Shown: positions 27,297 through 36,166, counted from the stretch's first letter. The stretch is 64,000 bases of DNA from Paraflavitalea soli (GCF_003555545.1 NZ_CP032157.1:748546-812545); one strand, 5' to 3'. Translations and numbers: made by a program. Notes: generated from the letters alone by a model not told the origin.

Positions 27297-27665
27297 TTAC
27301 CTTGCTTCCTGGGCATTGCTCACCGTCAGTTCGTGCGCATGATTTATAGAGGAAAACAAAGCTGGCTGGCCCGCATCACTATAACCATAAAAAATGATCC
27401 TTTTACCGGGCACCGCCAGGTTGGCGGGTAAGTTTTTGATGTATACCGCATCTGCGCAGCTGTAGACAGGTTTAGATTGTCCGGCTGGAATGGAGCAAAG
27501 GAACCCGTGTTTTGAAAGATCAGGATTTTCTACTATACAGGCCCAGGGCTTATCGCCGAAAGTCGATTGTTCAGTCACTGTTACAATCACCGAATTTGAT
27601 CCGTCTTTATCACACTTCATAGAACTGAAGAGGCAAACCGTCAATAGAATATATACATATTTCAT
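27297..27665 (-). CDS. Small hypothetical lipoprotein, paralogue A
   Basis: 122 residues with a signal peptide ending in a probable lipobox (FSSMKC), then DKDGSNS. It shares order and spacing of motifs with its upstream neighbour: PDLSKHGFLC here against PDHVKQDFLC there, then a Cys (YSCADAVYIKNLPANLAVPG against PNCSIAVAVSNLPTDLRVTG), then K-I-I/K-F and a terminal NAQ/DAQ. The two invariant Cys could form a disulfide. No family is recognised. Confidence 0.7.
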   Translation of the reverse strand: MKYVYILLTVCLFSSMKCDKDGSNSVIVTVTEQSTFGDKPWACIVENPDLSKHGFLCSIPAGQSKPVYSCADAVYIKNLPANLAVPGKRIIFYGYSDAGQPALFSSINHAHELTVSNAQEAR

Positions 27666-27697
27666 GATAAGGGTTTATCGGGTGAAAAGGTAACGAC

Positions 27698-28054
27698 CTA
27701 CCAGTTGGCCAACTGTGCATCCTTTATCTCGATCGTGCGTAAAACATAGGCCGCTGCAGGGACGGCTGTAAATTCCCATTTGGAAAACTTAATTTTTGTG
27801 CCGGTTACCCGTAGATCAGTAGGCAGGTTCGAAACGGCCACCGCGATACTGCAATTGGGATAAAAAGAAGACAACATACCTACCATTTTCTCACACAAAA
27901 AATCCTGCTTCACGTGGTCCGGGTCCTTGATCAGCACATAAGTTTCCACTCCATCGGCCTGTACAGTCCCATATATTATATTCTTTTCTTTATCTTTTTT
28001 GCAGGCCGTCAATGAGATAAGGCCAAGGGCCAGTATAAGTGCCAGGTATTTCAT
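27698..28054 (-). CDS. Small hypothetical lipoprotein, paralogue B
   Basis: 118 residues from the ATG at 28054, which gives a clean signal peptide and lipobox (GLISLTAC, then KKDKEKN). A longer in-frame extension upstream has no signal peptide and is rejected. It is a diverged tandem duplicate of the next gene (32-bp gap, same strand), with two shared Cys positions in FLC and NCSIAV. The predicted mature part is beta-rich. Function unknown. Confidence 0.72.
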   Translation of the reverse strand: MKYLALILALGLISLTACKKDKEKNIIYGTVQADGVETYVLIKDPDHVKQDFLCEKMVGMLSSFYPNCSIAVAVSNLPTDLRVTGTKIKFSKWEFTAVPAAAYVLRTIEIKDAQLANW

Positions 28055-28143
28055 GCGAGGGTTTAGCTCATGACAAACTGGCCGTACAAATCGTTGCACA
28101 AACATTGTTTTGAATTCACTCCTCTTGCAAGATCCCACCTGTC

Positions 28144-28235
28144 TTCCCTCGCTGCCTTGTTGCCTTCTTGCCTTGCCGCAATACGCCGCGCCTGCCTTCC
28201 CTTGTTGCCTCAGTTGCCTTGCTGCCTCGTTGCCC
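28144..28235. repeat. TTGCCT-word array downstream of the ctlX-like gene
   Basis: Words of the form (T/C)TGCCTT or GTTGCCTC are repeated at least nine times over about 90 nt (GCTGCCTTGTTGCCTTCTTG and similar). No complementary arm is present. Similar words appear at 61058-61100. Confidence 0.6.
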
Positions 28236-29156
28236 TTACTCAGCTATCAGTCTTTCCAGGAATACCTCCGCCATCATACAGCGGGCACTGCCGCCGCCAT
28301 TGGTCTCGATGGTGTGCAAGGGGGCGTGGATGATCCGGTTATAGCTGCGCAGCCTGTTTACCTGCTCCGCGGTTAATGAATGATAAGCCTGGGAACTCAT
28401 TACCAGCAAGGTTTCGCCCTGGATGCTGGCGATTTGCAGCATATTACCGGCAAAGTGGTTCATCTGGTCCAGCGTAATGCTGATCAGTTCCTTGCCGCCC
28501 TGGTCGATGGTATTGGTAACCAGTTCCCGGTCTTCGGCTTTGGGTAAAGCATCCAGGCAGATCACCACATAACGGTCGGCCACGCACATCACTACATTCG
28601 TATGGTAGATGGCCTGCCCTGCGGCATCGGTCGCATCAAATACAATGGGTTGGTAGTCCATCGCCCGGCACCACTCTTCCAGCACCGACTTATCTGTGCG
28701 GGGGCTGAGGCAGGCATAAGCGATCTTCAGGTCCCGGTCCAGCACCATGCTGCCGGTACCTTCCAGGAAAAGCCCGTCTTTTTCAAAGTGGGTAAGATCA
28801 TACGTGCGCTCTACAATAAACCGCTCCCGGAGTTTTTCCAGTACATGTGGCTTGCGTTCCATCCGCCGGTTTTCGGCATACATGGGGTAAAGGCAAACTG
28901 TTCCATCTGCATGAAACGATATCCAGTTATTGGGAAAGATCGAATCGGGGGTGTGTGGCGCCGGTGTATCATTCACCACAATGATGTCTGCACCGTTGTT
29001 GTGCAGCATCTGTACAAAGCTGTCAAATTCCTGCTGGGCCTTCTCCTGTGCTTCGGCCTCCTGGCCTTGTACCTGAAATGCATTTGTGCCGGCCGTTTGC
29101 GCATTAAAGCCAAAATTGACGGGCCTGATCATGAGTATATGAGGAGTGATAGACAT
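28236..29156 (-). CDS. ctlX: CtlX-type citrulline hydrolase (arginine deiminase-like fold)
   Basis: 306 residues of the guanidino-group modifying superfamily. Catalytic elements: the acidic PDSIFPNNWISFH near residue 90, EGTGSMVLDR, the His motif YHTNVVMCV and the nucleophile Cys in GGGSARCMMAEV near the C-terminus. The start MSITPHILMIRPVNFGFN matches the CtlX (citrulline ureidase) group better than dimethylargininases. Citrulline would be split to ornithine, ammonia and CO2. An arginine deiminase gene lies 118 bp upstream on the same strand. The precise substrate is inferred, and hydrolysis of dimethylarginine is the main alternative. Confidence 0.82.
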   Translation of the reverse strand: MSITPHILMIRPVNFGFNAQTAGTNAFQVQGQEAEAQEKAQQEFDSFVQMLHNNGADIIVVNDTPAPHTPDSIFPNNWISFHADGTVCLYPMYAENRRMERKPHVLEKLRERFIVERTYDLTHFEKDGLFLEGTGSMVLDRDLKIAYACLSPRTDKSVLEEWCRAMDYQPIVFDATDAAGQAIYHTNVVMCVADRYVVICLDALPKAEDRELVTNTIDQGGKELISITLDQMNHFAGNMLQIASIQGETLLVMSSQAYHSLTAEQVNRLRSYNRIIHAPLHTIETNGGGSARCMMAEVFLERLIAE

Positions 29157-29274
29157 GTTATTGCGGATTTAGGATGTAGCATTTCGGATTCTGTTATTCC
29201 AATATGCCTTTATTAGATTACTTGCTATAATGTTAACTTCTGGCTTCTGAACTCTGTATTCAGTATTCTTTTCT

Positions 29275-30726
29275 TCAGACGTCTTCGCGCAGCAAGGGCA
29301 TACTCATGCAATGGAATCCTCCACGTGCACGGGAAAGCTCGGCCGAAGGCATCAGGATCACGGTGTCTTCCATATCGGCGGGGTGGATAACGCCCTGCTC
29401 AAACTGCTCCAGTAACTCTTTTACCGGGATCACCATAAAACCCGATTCACGGAAAGCTTCCACGGTTTTGTCGTTACGGTCATATCCCAGTACCACGCCT
29501 TCTTTCAGGGCCAGCAGGTTGCAGCTGTCCGTCCATTGTTCCCGTGTATCATAGGGAAACTTGTTGTTGCCGGAATAAATGAATTTGATCTTCCCTTCAC
29601 AGCCCAGGTCGTTGCGGCTGATATCTGTCAGCAGTTCTTCGAGGTTGTCGAAGAACTTAGGTTCATCAATGGCTTTCTTGCGAAACTGGATGATCTTGAT
29701 CTTCTCGTCTTTCTTCAGTCCGCCTTCCAATATGCGCTCTACGGCATCATCATCTTCGTGCTTCATTACCTTCTTGGAGAAGGCGCCCAACATCACCCAT
29801 ACATCCCGTTTTACCTGCGTAAAGATCGTATCGATATGCATGTAGTCCCGCTTCTTCGGTATTTTGATCACCGTGATCTTTTTAACGATGCTTTTTTCAA
29901 ACAGCATATTGATCACCTGGTGCGCTGCTTCCATGCTCGTACGTTCACTCACCCCCACCAGCAAGTGGTCTTTGCTCACGACCATCACGTCGCCTCCTTC
30001 CAGCGTTACCTTTTTTTCATCCCCATCCCTGGGCAGCAGGAAGTGATGGAACGTATCTGGTATTTCCAGTATGTTGTTGCGGTAGCGTTCAAATAAAGGG
30101 TGATTGAAGAAGATGTATTTGGCCAGCAGTGCTTCCCGTGTACGGGCTTTCTTCGCTGGTTTGTTGAGCAGTACATAGTCATTGATCACTATGCCAATAT
30201 CGCGCGTAAAAATGAAATTGGGGATGGGGGGAAACAGCAGGTCGTCGCCGGAGAGCGTACCACTGATGATCACCTTCGACAACTGCGCCGGCGGCAGGTC
30301 CAGTAGCTGCGTTTGCGTGGTATAGGAGCATCCTTCCACGGCGCATACAGAAGCTACCAGCTTTAGCCTGATCTCATGGTCTTCCAGCACTTCGGCCAGC
30401 AGCCATTCCAGTTCTATCACTTTCTCACTGCGGAAGAAACCAGGTTTCTCGGGTTTGTAAAAGTTACGTTTGTTATCCGGTGCATCGATCTCCTGCAGTT
30501 TGCCGTGTATTTTTTGGGGGTCCAGGAAATAGAGTAATATTTTAGTGTAGTAGTCATATTCTTTCCGGCGGATGGTTTCCAGGTGCACAATGTCTTCAAA
30601 TAACCAGTCCTGGGCTTTGGAGGGCACTACGCGGCCCAGGCCGCTATCGGGGCTATGTACCAGCAATCGTTTTAAAGTTCCTACTTCGGAGGTAACGTGT
30701 AAAATAGTCTTGTCTTTTTTAGTCAT
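29275..30726 (-). CDS. Arginine deiminase family protein
   Basis: Predicted to hydrolyse arginine to citrulline and ammonia. The 483 residues are longer than classical ArcA (about 410). Superfamily motifs are LKRLLVHSPDSGLGRVVP, FTRDIGIVIN (Asp), LEGGDVMVVSKD, YMHIDTIFTQ (His and Asp) and the C-terminal Cys in RGGFHCMSMPLLRED. The group is common in Bacteroidota. No arcB (ornithine carbamoyltransferase), arcC or arcD is present here; a citrulline hydrolase follows instead, which suggests a route to ornithine without ATP gain. Confidence 0.9.
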   Translation of the reverse strand: MTKKDKTILHVTSEVGTLKRLLVHSPDSGLGRVVPSKAQDWLFEDIVHLETIRRKEYDYYTKILLYFLDPQKIHGKLQEIDAPDNKRNFYKPEKPGFFRSEKVIELEWLLAEVLEDHEIRLKLVASVCAVEGCSYTTQTQLLDLPPAQLSKVIISGTLSGDDLLFPPIPNFIFTRDIGIVINDYVLLNKPAKKARTREALLAKYIFFNHPLFERYRNNILEIPDTFHHFLLPRDGDEKKVTLEGGDVMVVSKDHLLVGVSERTSMEAAHQVINMLFEKSIVKKITVIKIPKKRDYMHIDTIFTQVKRDVWVMLGAFSKKVMKHEDDDAVERILEGGLKKDEKIKIIQFRKKAIDEPKFFDNLEELLTDISRNDLGCEGKIKFIYSGNNKFPYDTREQWTDSCNLLALKEGVVLGYDRNDKTVEAFRESGFMVIPVKELLEQFEQGVIHPADMEDTVILMPSAELSRARGGFHCMSMPLLREDV

Positions 30727-31054
30727 ATAGGCAATATTGATCTGTCGTTCAGAGAATGTAATGTTCAGGAAATGGGTAGATGTACAGGTAAGAGAAGCTA
30801 ACCCGGTATATAATAATTTACCGGCAGTAATAACTGCGCAAACAGTGGTGTAAAGGAAGTCGATCGCTTCATAAGAATGGTAAAGATATGGGATTTACCT
30901 GTTGAAGTATCAGGTGTCTTGTTAAGTGTTTGATTAGTAGGCTGTAAGCTGGGCGAAGGGCAGGGTAGCCGTTGAAGCAAAATACAGCATCCGGCAAAAT
31001 AAAAAAGGACCGTTGTCCCAAAACAACGATCCTCTTTCTGGTAAGCTATACTGA
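30727..31054. other. Intergenic region, 328 bp
   Basis: Between the arginine deiminase start and the OsmC stop. Apart from the OsmC terminator at 31001-31033 and a small inverted repeat (CCGGTA...TACCGG near 30804-30825), I see no gene or promoter that can be supported. Confidence 0.6.
31001..31033 (-). terminator. Terminator for the OsmC gene
   Basis: AGGACCGTTGT (31006-31016) and ACAACGATCCT (31023-31033) pair at 10 of 11 positions. On the minus strand the hairpin is followed by six T. Confidence 0.82.
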
Positions 31055-31474
31055 CTATTGATAAATTACACTCAACGTAATAGGAACACTCAAGGCTTTG
31101 GAAATAATGCAATTCGCTTTAGCGCCTTCAGCGATCTCATTGAATTTTTCGGCAGTAACCCCTTCAATAGGGGCCGCTTTCAATTCCAGGTGAATGCCAT
31201 TGATCTTAAGACCCACCATATCCAGGTCCAGAACAGCGTTGGTGTCCAGGTCGCCGGGGGTAAAACCTGCCTGTGTCAAAACCGCGCTGACTGCCATGGT
31301 AAAGCATCCTGCGTGTGCTGTAGCCAGCAGTTCTTCGGGATTGGTGCCTACGCCTTCCTCAAAACGGGTCTTAAAGGAATATTGGGTCTTGTTCAGGGTG
31401 GTGCTTTGGGATGTCAATACACCTTTGCCTTCTTTTAGATTGCCATTCCAATGGGCGGTTCCTGTACGTTTCAT
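31055..31474 (-). CDS. osmC: OsmC family peroxiredoxin
   Basis: Detoxifies organic hydroperoxides using a pair of Cys residues. The 139 residues start MKRTGTAHWNGNLKEGKG, as in OsmC, with the peroxidatic Cys57 in ELLATAHAGCFTMAVSA and the resolving Cys122 in AKANCIISKALSVPI. Arg37 in KTRFEEG corresponds to the conserved Arg near the active site. Length is normal; cytoplasmic. Single gene with its own terminator. Confidence 0.95.
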   Translation of the reverse strand: MKRTGTAHWNGNLKEGKGVLTSQSTTLNKTQYSFKTRFEEGVGTNPEELLATAHAGCFTMAVSAVLTQAGFTPGDLDTNAVLDLDMVGLKINGIHLELKAAPIEGVTAEKFNEIAEGAKANCIISKALSVPITLSVIYQ

Positions 31475-31810
31475 AATTAAATGGTATTTGAAAGTTAAAT
31501 GAATAAACCTGTATGAAAATGCCGTGCCAGCTTCTTCCCTGGCGCCAGCGATAAGAATAACATAAAGCTACGGGATTTAGTTTAAGATAAGCCCGGGTCA
31601 TCCGGTATCAGCAACGGAATCCATGAATTCTACAAAAAATGGAAGGTACTGGCTGCCAACTTAACTTATTGAATGGCCATTTGACGGGGTACGGGAGCTG
31701 CCGCTTATAGGTAAATTGATGATGAATTAACATACAGCATGTATTTCCGGGCGTTTAGCCTTTGTACTGTATTGAAAATTTGTTTCATTATCCATTAAAC
31801 TGTTTGACAA
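31475..31810. other. Intergenic region, 336 bp, divergent promoters expected
   Basis: Between the divergent OsmC and small secreted protein genes. It must contain both promoters, but no exact TTG-N19-TAnnTTTG could be found; TAACTTTC on the minus strand near 31520 is one mismatch from the -7 consensus. No other gene is seen. Confidence 0.5.
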
Positions 31811-32200
31811 ATGAAAAAAATGATCGTAGCGATTACCGCTTCCTTTCTGCTTGTATGCATAGCTGGATTTACTATCCATCAACCTTCACCGGGCAACAAA
31901 CACTTCAAAAAACTAAGATCAAAAGCAAAAGACAATGGCCCGGTCTGGATCAACAGCAATCGGGGTTATGTACATGCCTGCGACTATGTAGAGCATTATT
32001 ATGTTGTAGATGGTGAGCCCGGTGATACGTATGAATGGTATTGGGATCCTTATAGCCCCGGCCTTCCAACGCAGTACCTTGGCAGTAATAATTATGCTGA
32101 TGTACAACTGAGTGTGGGTGATGTTATCCTTGTAAAAGTAAACTCCCTGAATTACGGTTATTATGAGTATTGGGATACCGCCGTTCCCTGTGAGAATTAA
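31811..32200 (+). CDS. Small secreted hypothetical protein
   Basis: 129 residues with a signal peptide (about 1-22, MKKMIVAITASFLLVCIAG). The mature part is rich in Tyr, Trp and Asp (YEWYWDPYSPG, YGYYEYWDTAVPCEN) and has two Cys (in VHACDY and at the C-terminus, VPCEN), which might form a disulfide. There is no lipobox and no recognised domain. A terminator follows 38 bp after the stop, so it is a single-gene transcript. Confidence 0.72.
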   Translation: MKKMIVAITASFLLVCIAGFTIHQPSPGNKHFKKLRSKAKDNGPVWINSNRGYVHACDYVEHYYVVDGEPGDTYEWYWDPYSPGLPTQYLGSNNYADVQLSVGDVILVKVNSLNYGYYEYWDTAVPCEN

Positions 32201-32237
32201 TTAGCCTGTCCGGATTGCTGTATATTAATTACGATAG

Positions 32238-32259
32238 AACCTGCTTCCGGGCAGGTTTT
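32238..32259 (+). terminator. Terminator after the small secreted protein
   Basis: AACCTGC (32238-32244) pairs with GCAGGTT (32251-32257) over a 6-nt loop, followed by TTATT. Confidence 0.7.
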
Positions 32260-32275
32260 ATTGTGCCGTGGAGGC

Positions 32276-34705
32276 CTATTCTGTAACCCTAAAGTTTGTT
32301 TTCCCGCTGATCACACCTTCCATGCTATAGCCCTGCAGTATACAGGTAAAACGCCCGTTGAGGTCATTGGTAGAGAATTGCAGTGTAGCTTCTCCCTTTT
32401 CATCTGTCAATACCTTGTACGTCCAGAACAGGGTTGACATCACCTCGGGTTCTGTTGGGTTGAACTTATCATAGTCTGCCACATAAAACTCCTTTGGATA
32501 GGCTGTTCCATTTACCTGTTGCATGAAGCCCGGTGGCTTTTCCTGTCCCTTGCAGCCTTCATATACCACCATCCGGCCGCGGTAATTATAGCTGGCGCCA
32601 TCCACCGGCATGGAGCCGGTTGGGTGGTTTTGACAATTCAGCACATTGTACATGCATACCCAGTCACTGCAGTTGGCGCTTTTAAAGGTGCCGGAGAAAT
32701 AATTGTCATATTTTTTAGCCGTTACCACTACGGCCTGCATGGCTTTTTTCAACAGTTGCTGTTCCTGTTCCTGCTCCTGCACGGATTGTTCAGCTTTGGA
32801 GTAGCCTGCGACTGGCCAGGTGACCTGGGATAAGGCAGTATCCAGCATACTGCATACATTATGGAGCTTTAAGCCATAGTCTTTAAAATTCCTGCTGTCA
32901 CTGACCAGGATAATTGCTTTCTTACCCAGCTCTACTGTAAGCGCCTGCGAGGGCAGTTCAAAATAACCGGAAGAGTCCGTTTCAAGTGTGAAGGTCTTGC
33001 TGCCGCTAATGATCATGAGGCCCACTGGTTTCTTTACCGGGCGGTCTTTGTAGTATACATACCCTACATTACAATTTTTTTCTTCCTGTGCAGTATAGGG
33101 AGGGGCAGTATTGATCTCCTCCCATTTGTACCTGGTCCAATACCGGGTGAGTAAGATCTGTTCAATATTGTACCCAATGCTCAAATAATCAGTTCCTGGC
33201 ATGGCAGCAGGTGCGGGGAGGTAACGGTCAAAATGTTGGAACCGTACAATATCAGCAGCCCTCGTACTATCAAGTCGTGAAGCCAATACACAAGCCAGTG
33301 AGAAAATTGATTTTACCGGCTGTCCTGCAGCGTTGGTCACTTTTACTTTCAATTGCAGTTTGGCGCGGTGGTGATACGCTGTTGAATCGGTAGTGAGCTG
33401 TACCCGCAAAGGCGCTCCTTTTTGGATATAGACCGCTCTTTCTGCTTTCGGTACACCTATTGAATCAAATAAGGTAAGCGTTACCACTCCTTCGGGCATG
33501 TCGATCGTTGAGAGACGCAGCGTAGCCAACGCCTGGTTGGTGCGGAAGGTACCTGAAAAGAAAGCTGTCCGGTAATTATGGGCTACCAGGTGGCAGGTGC
33601 TTTTCCCCGGGGTACCGATCGCTATTTGAAAGCTGGTGTCTTTGATCACAGCCTGTTGCAGGTTGAGGCTGTAGCCGGTGGTGGCTACCGGGGGAAATTG
33701 ATAGACCAGTGGGCGGGAGCCATCGGTTATTTGGAGTGTATAATTGACGCCGGCCTGTGGCAGCCAGTTGATGATGCCCGTGCCGTATTGGTCGGTTTGA
33801 AATTGGGCGATGGGTTGACCATTGGCCAATACCTGTCCCCGGGTGGCGATCGGTACTCCCTGGCCATTCTTAATTTCAATGGCCGTTTTAGATGGATGGT
33901 CATGTACCAGGTTGCCACTTTCCGGAAACAGTTTGATGATGGCTACGTCCTGGAATAAGGGGACTACCGTTTTGATCTCCTGCTTTTCTTTTTCCCTCGA
34001 TATGGTAGCCTGCAATTGGAGCCGCTTGCCAAATACCTGTTGACGTAGCATGGCGAAACTCACTTCTCCAAAAGGGTTGATCTTCTTCTTGCCGCTTTGC
34101 AGGGCTTTGCCTTCTACCTGCAGGGTATAGGCCAGGTCGCCACCACTGGCCAGTCCGCCGTAGCCGGTGAGGACTTTATAGGTAAAATAAACCGAATCGG
34201 TGTTAGTTGCTGGTGTAGCCTGCGGCAACATGGATAATTTGAAGGTGGTAGATTCCCCGGCCCTGATGCTGATGGGTTGCTGGAAGATCGATTGTTGGGG
34301 GTGGTTGAGGTAACTGTTGGTATAGGCCAGTAGGCGGTATTCACCCGTGGGCAGGCTGTCGGGCAGAAAAATAGTGCCGGCGCCAATGCCCGCCTCAATG
34401 ATAAACCGGTCGGACAGCACAATCTTTTTCGTAGCTTCTTCCACCAGTAATGTATAGAGTGTGTGCTGGAGTGTGGCGGTATCCTGTCCGAGGATGTAAC
34501 CGGTGAACCAGATGTTTTCCTGGCGCACATATACGTTTTTGTCGATATGCAAAAAGAGGTCGGGTGTTTGCCGGCCCGCGGCATATTGCGAGAAACTGGA
34601 ATCCAGGGCATCCAGTACGGCCATTTCCTGCTGTTGCGCATTGGCTGTGCGGGCAAGCAGGCATAAAAGGATAAAAGCAAATAGTCGAATCAATCGTTTC
34701 TGCAT
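32276..34705 (-). CDS. Large secreted protein with MG2 (macroglobulin-like) domains
   Basis: 809 residues with a signal peptide (about 1-23, ending RTANA). The N-terminal LFLHIDKNVYVRQENIWFTG and the next 100 residues match the MG2 type of macroglobulin-like beta-sandwich found in bacterial alpha-2-macroglobulins. More beta-sandwich repeats follow, including one with a carboxypeptidase-regulatory look (KTFTLETDSSGYFELPSQAL), and the end (TDEKGEATLQFSTNDLNGRF) resembles the last MG domain. There is no thioester motif (CxEQ), so trapping of proteases is not supported. It is likely a surface or periplasmic scaffold of unknown role, like many Bacteroidota proteins next to TonB receptors. Confidence 0.78.
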   Translation of the reverse strand: MQKRLIRLFAFILLCLLARTANAQQQEMAVLDALDSSFSQYAAGRQTPDLFLHIDKNVYVRQENIWFTGYILGQDTATLQHTLYTLLVEEATKKIVLSDRFIIEAGIGAGTIFLPDSLPTGEYRLLAYTNSYLNHPQQSIFQQPISIRAGESTTFKLSMLPQATPATNTDSVYFTYKVLTGYGGLASGGDLAYTLQVEGKALQSGKKKINPFGEVSFAMLRQQVFGKRLQLQATISREKEKQEIKTVVPLFQDVAIIKLFPESGNLVHDHPSKTAIEIKNGQGVPIATRGQVLANGQPIAQFQTDQYGTGIINWLPQAGVNYTLQITDGSRPLVYQFPPVATTGYSLNLQQAVIKDTSFQIAIGTPGKSTCHLVAHNYRTAFFSGTFRTNQALATLRLSTIDMPEGVVTLTLFDSIGVPKAERAVYIQKGAPLRVQLTTDSTAYHHRAKLQLKVKVTNAAGQPVKSIFSLACVLASRLDSTRAADIVRFQHFDRYLPAPAAMPGTDYLSIGYNIEQILLTRYWTRYKWEEINTAPPYTAQEEKNCNVGYVYYKDRPVKKPVGLMIISGSKTFTLETDSSGYFELPSQALTVELGKKAIILVSDSRNFKDYGLKLHNVCSMLDTALSQVTWPVAGYSKAEQSVQEQEQEQQLLKKAMQAVVVTAKKYDNYFSGTFKSANCSDWVCMYNVLNCQNHPTGSMPVDGASYNYRGRMVVYEGCKGQEKPPGFMQQVNGTAYPKEFYVADYDKFNPTEPEVMSTLFWTYKVLTDEKGEATLQFSTNDLNGRFTCILQGYSMEGVISGKTNFRVTE

Positions 34706-34781
34706 AAGGCGCCATGAAAATACGGGTGTTTGGGAATAAGAAATTCAAAATCATTTAAATTAGATTAAACAATAGTAAGTG

Positions 34782-34886
34782 ATGAGTAGTATTAAAAAAA
34801 CGCTGAATAAGAAAAGCTCAACTATCGGGAAGTTGATGAATTGTTTTGAAGCTGTGAAAGAGAATGAAAATGTGGCAGTGATATAG
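34782..34886 (+). CDS. Possible small peptide gene (34 residues)
   Basis: An ATG at 34782 opens a 34-codon frame ending TAG at 34884-34886 (MSSIKKTLNKKSSTIGKLMN, ending VAVI). The N-terminal half is Lys/Ser/Thr rich and the C-terminal half has one Cys and acidic residues. It lies alone in the 276-bp spacer between two divergent genes. No ribosome site is evident, but these are rare in this phylum. It could be chance, or a leader-like peptide. Confidence 0.3.
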   Translation: MSSIKKTLNKKSSTIGKLMNCFEAVKENENVAVI

Positions 34887-34981
34887 CCCCCCATCATTTA
34901 ACAATCCTGCTTATAAATAAAGCGTACCTTCCGCGCGTTGCCAGTCCCTGTACCAGGCACACCGTCACTCAACTATCCACC

Positions 34982-36055
34982 ATGCCCAAAGTAACATACA
35001 ATAACAAGAGCAAACCATTTTACCAAACCATCAAAGCAGGTGTTGACCAATACTTTGCAGGCAAAAAGGTAAAACCCACAGGGAACTGGAAGTTGTACAG
35101 TAAATCTGTTATTCTGATCTCCTCGGCGGTAGCTATTTACCTGTCGCTGTTGTTTTTCACCCTCCCGGTGGCGGTAAGCATCGTTCTCTGCTGCCTGCTC
35201 GGTTTTCTCCTGGCCAGCATTGGTTTTAATGTCATGCACGATGCCTGTCATGGCAGCTACTCCAGCAAAAAATGGATCAACAACATCATGGGGCTCACGC
35301 TCAACGCCCTCGGCGGGAATGCTTTTATCTGGAAATTTAAACACAATATCATCCACCATACCTACACCAACGTAGACGGGATAGATGACGATATCAATAA
35401 AAGCCCCCTCATGCGTATGTGTGCCTCCCAAAAATGGGTGCCGGCACACCGCTTCCAGCATATTTATGTGCTGCCCATCTATGCCATCTCGTCCCTGGCC
35501 TGGGTACTGCTGCTCGACTTCGACAAGTACTTCAAAAGAAAGATCGTAGATACACCCCTGCAAAAAATGGATAGGAGAGAGCACTTCATCTTCTGGATCA
35601 GCAAAGTATTGTATGTACTGTTCTATATTCTCATCCCCGTACTCGTGCTGGGTTGGGTGCCCTGGCTCATTGGTTTTGTGAGTATGCACATTGTGATGGG
35701 TATTACCCTCGCCGTTGTATTCCAGCTGGCGCATGTGGTAGAAGATACTGCCTTCGAACATGTAGAAGTCAACGATCAGCTGCAGATAGAAAATGAGTGG
35801 GCCATCCACCAGGTGGTAACAACTGCCAATTTTGCCAGAAAGAATAAGATCATCTCCTGGTTTACGGGCGGACTCAATTTCCAGGTAGAGCACCACCTGT
35901 TTCCCCGGATAAGCCATGTGCACTATCCTGCGATCAGCGGCATCGTACAACGCGCCTGCCTGCAGTATAACATTGCTTACAATGAATTTCCCACCATGAG
36001 TAAGGCGGTGGCGTCACATTTCAAAACTATGCGCCAGTTGGGCCGTAAACCCTAG
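34982..36055 (+). CDS. Membrane fatty acid desaturase
   Basis: Inserts a double bond into acyl chains using a di-iron centre. The 357 residues show membrane segments (about 42-62, 65-84, 165-180, 205-232 and 233-252) and three His boxes: HDACH (86-90), HNIIHH (121-126) and QVEHH (301-305). A Gln before the last His box, and no cytochrome b5 domain, are typical of bacterial acyl-lipid/acyl-CoA front-end-like desaturases. Regiospecificity cannot be read from sequence. A strong terminator follows, shared with the convergent RRM gene. Confidence 0.93.
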   Translation: MPKVTYNNKSKPFYQTIKAGVDQYFAGKKVKPTGNWKLYSKSVILISSAVAIYLSLLFFTLPVAVSIVLCCLLGFLLASIGFNVMHDACHGSYSSKKWINNIMGLTLNALGGNAFIWKFKHNIIHHTYTNVDGIDDDINKSPLMRMCASQKWVPAHRFQHIYVLPIYAISSLAWVLLLDFDKYFKRKIVDTPLQKMDRREHFIFWISKVLYVLFYILIPVLVLGWVPWLIGFVSMHIVMGITLAVVFQLAHVVEDTAFEHVEVNDQLQIENEWAIHQVVTTANFARKNKIISWFTGGLNFQVEHHLFPRISHVHYPAISGIVQRACLQYNIAYNEFPTMSKAVASHFKTMRQLGRKP

Positions 36056-36109
36056 GCATATACACGGGCTAACTGCCTTGAAGACAAAGTATAAAAGCAC
36101 ATAAAGCAT

Positions 36110-36145
36110 AAAAAAAGTCCCGGGACGCTCCCGGGACTTTTTATT
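36110..36145. terminator. Bidirectional terminator between desaturase and RRM genes
   Basis: A GTCCCGGGA/TCCCGGGAC stem with a 3-nt loop, flanked by six A and five T, giving a 15-bp paired arm including the A/T flanks. Confidence 0.93.
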
Positions 36146-36166
36146 TATGATCATGCTATCATACTA

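Noticed and set aside
28144-28235. CRISPR-like appearance of the TTGCCT array
   Set aside because: The repeat unit is only 6-8 nt, spacers are not of constant length and no cas genes are present.
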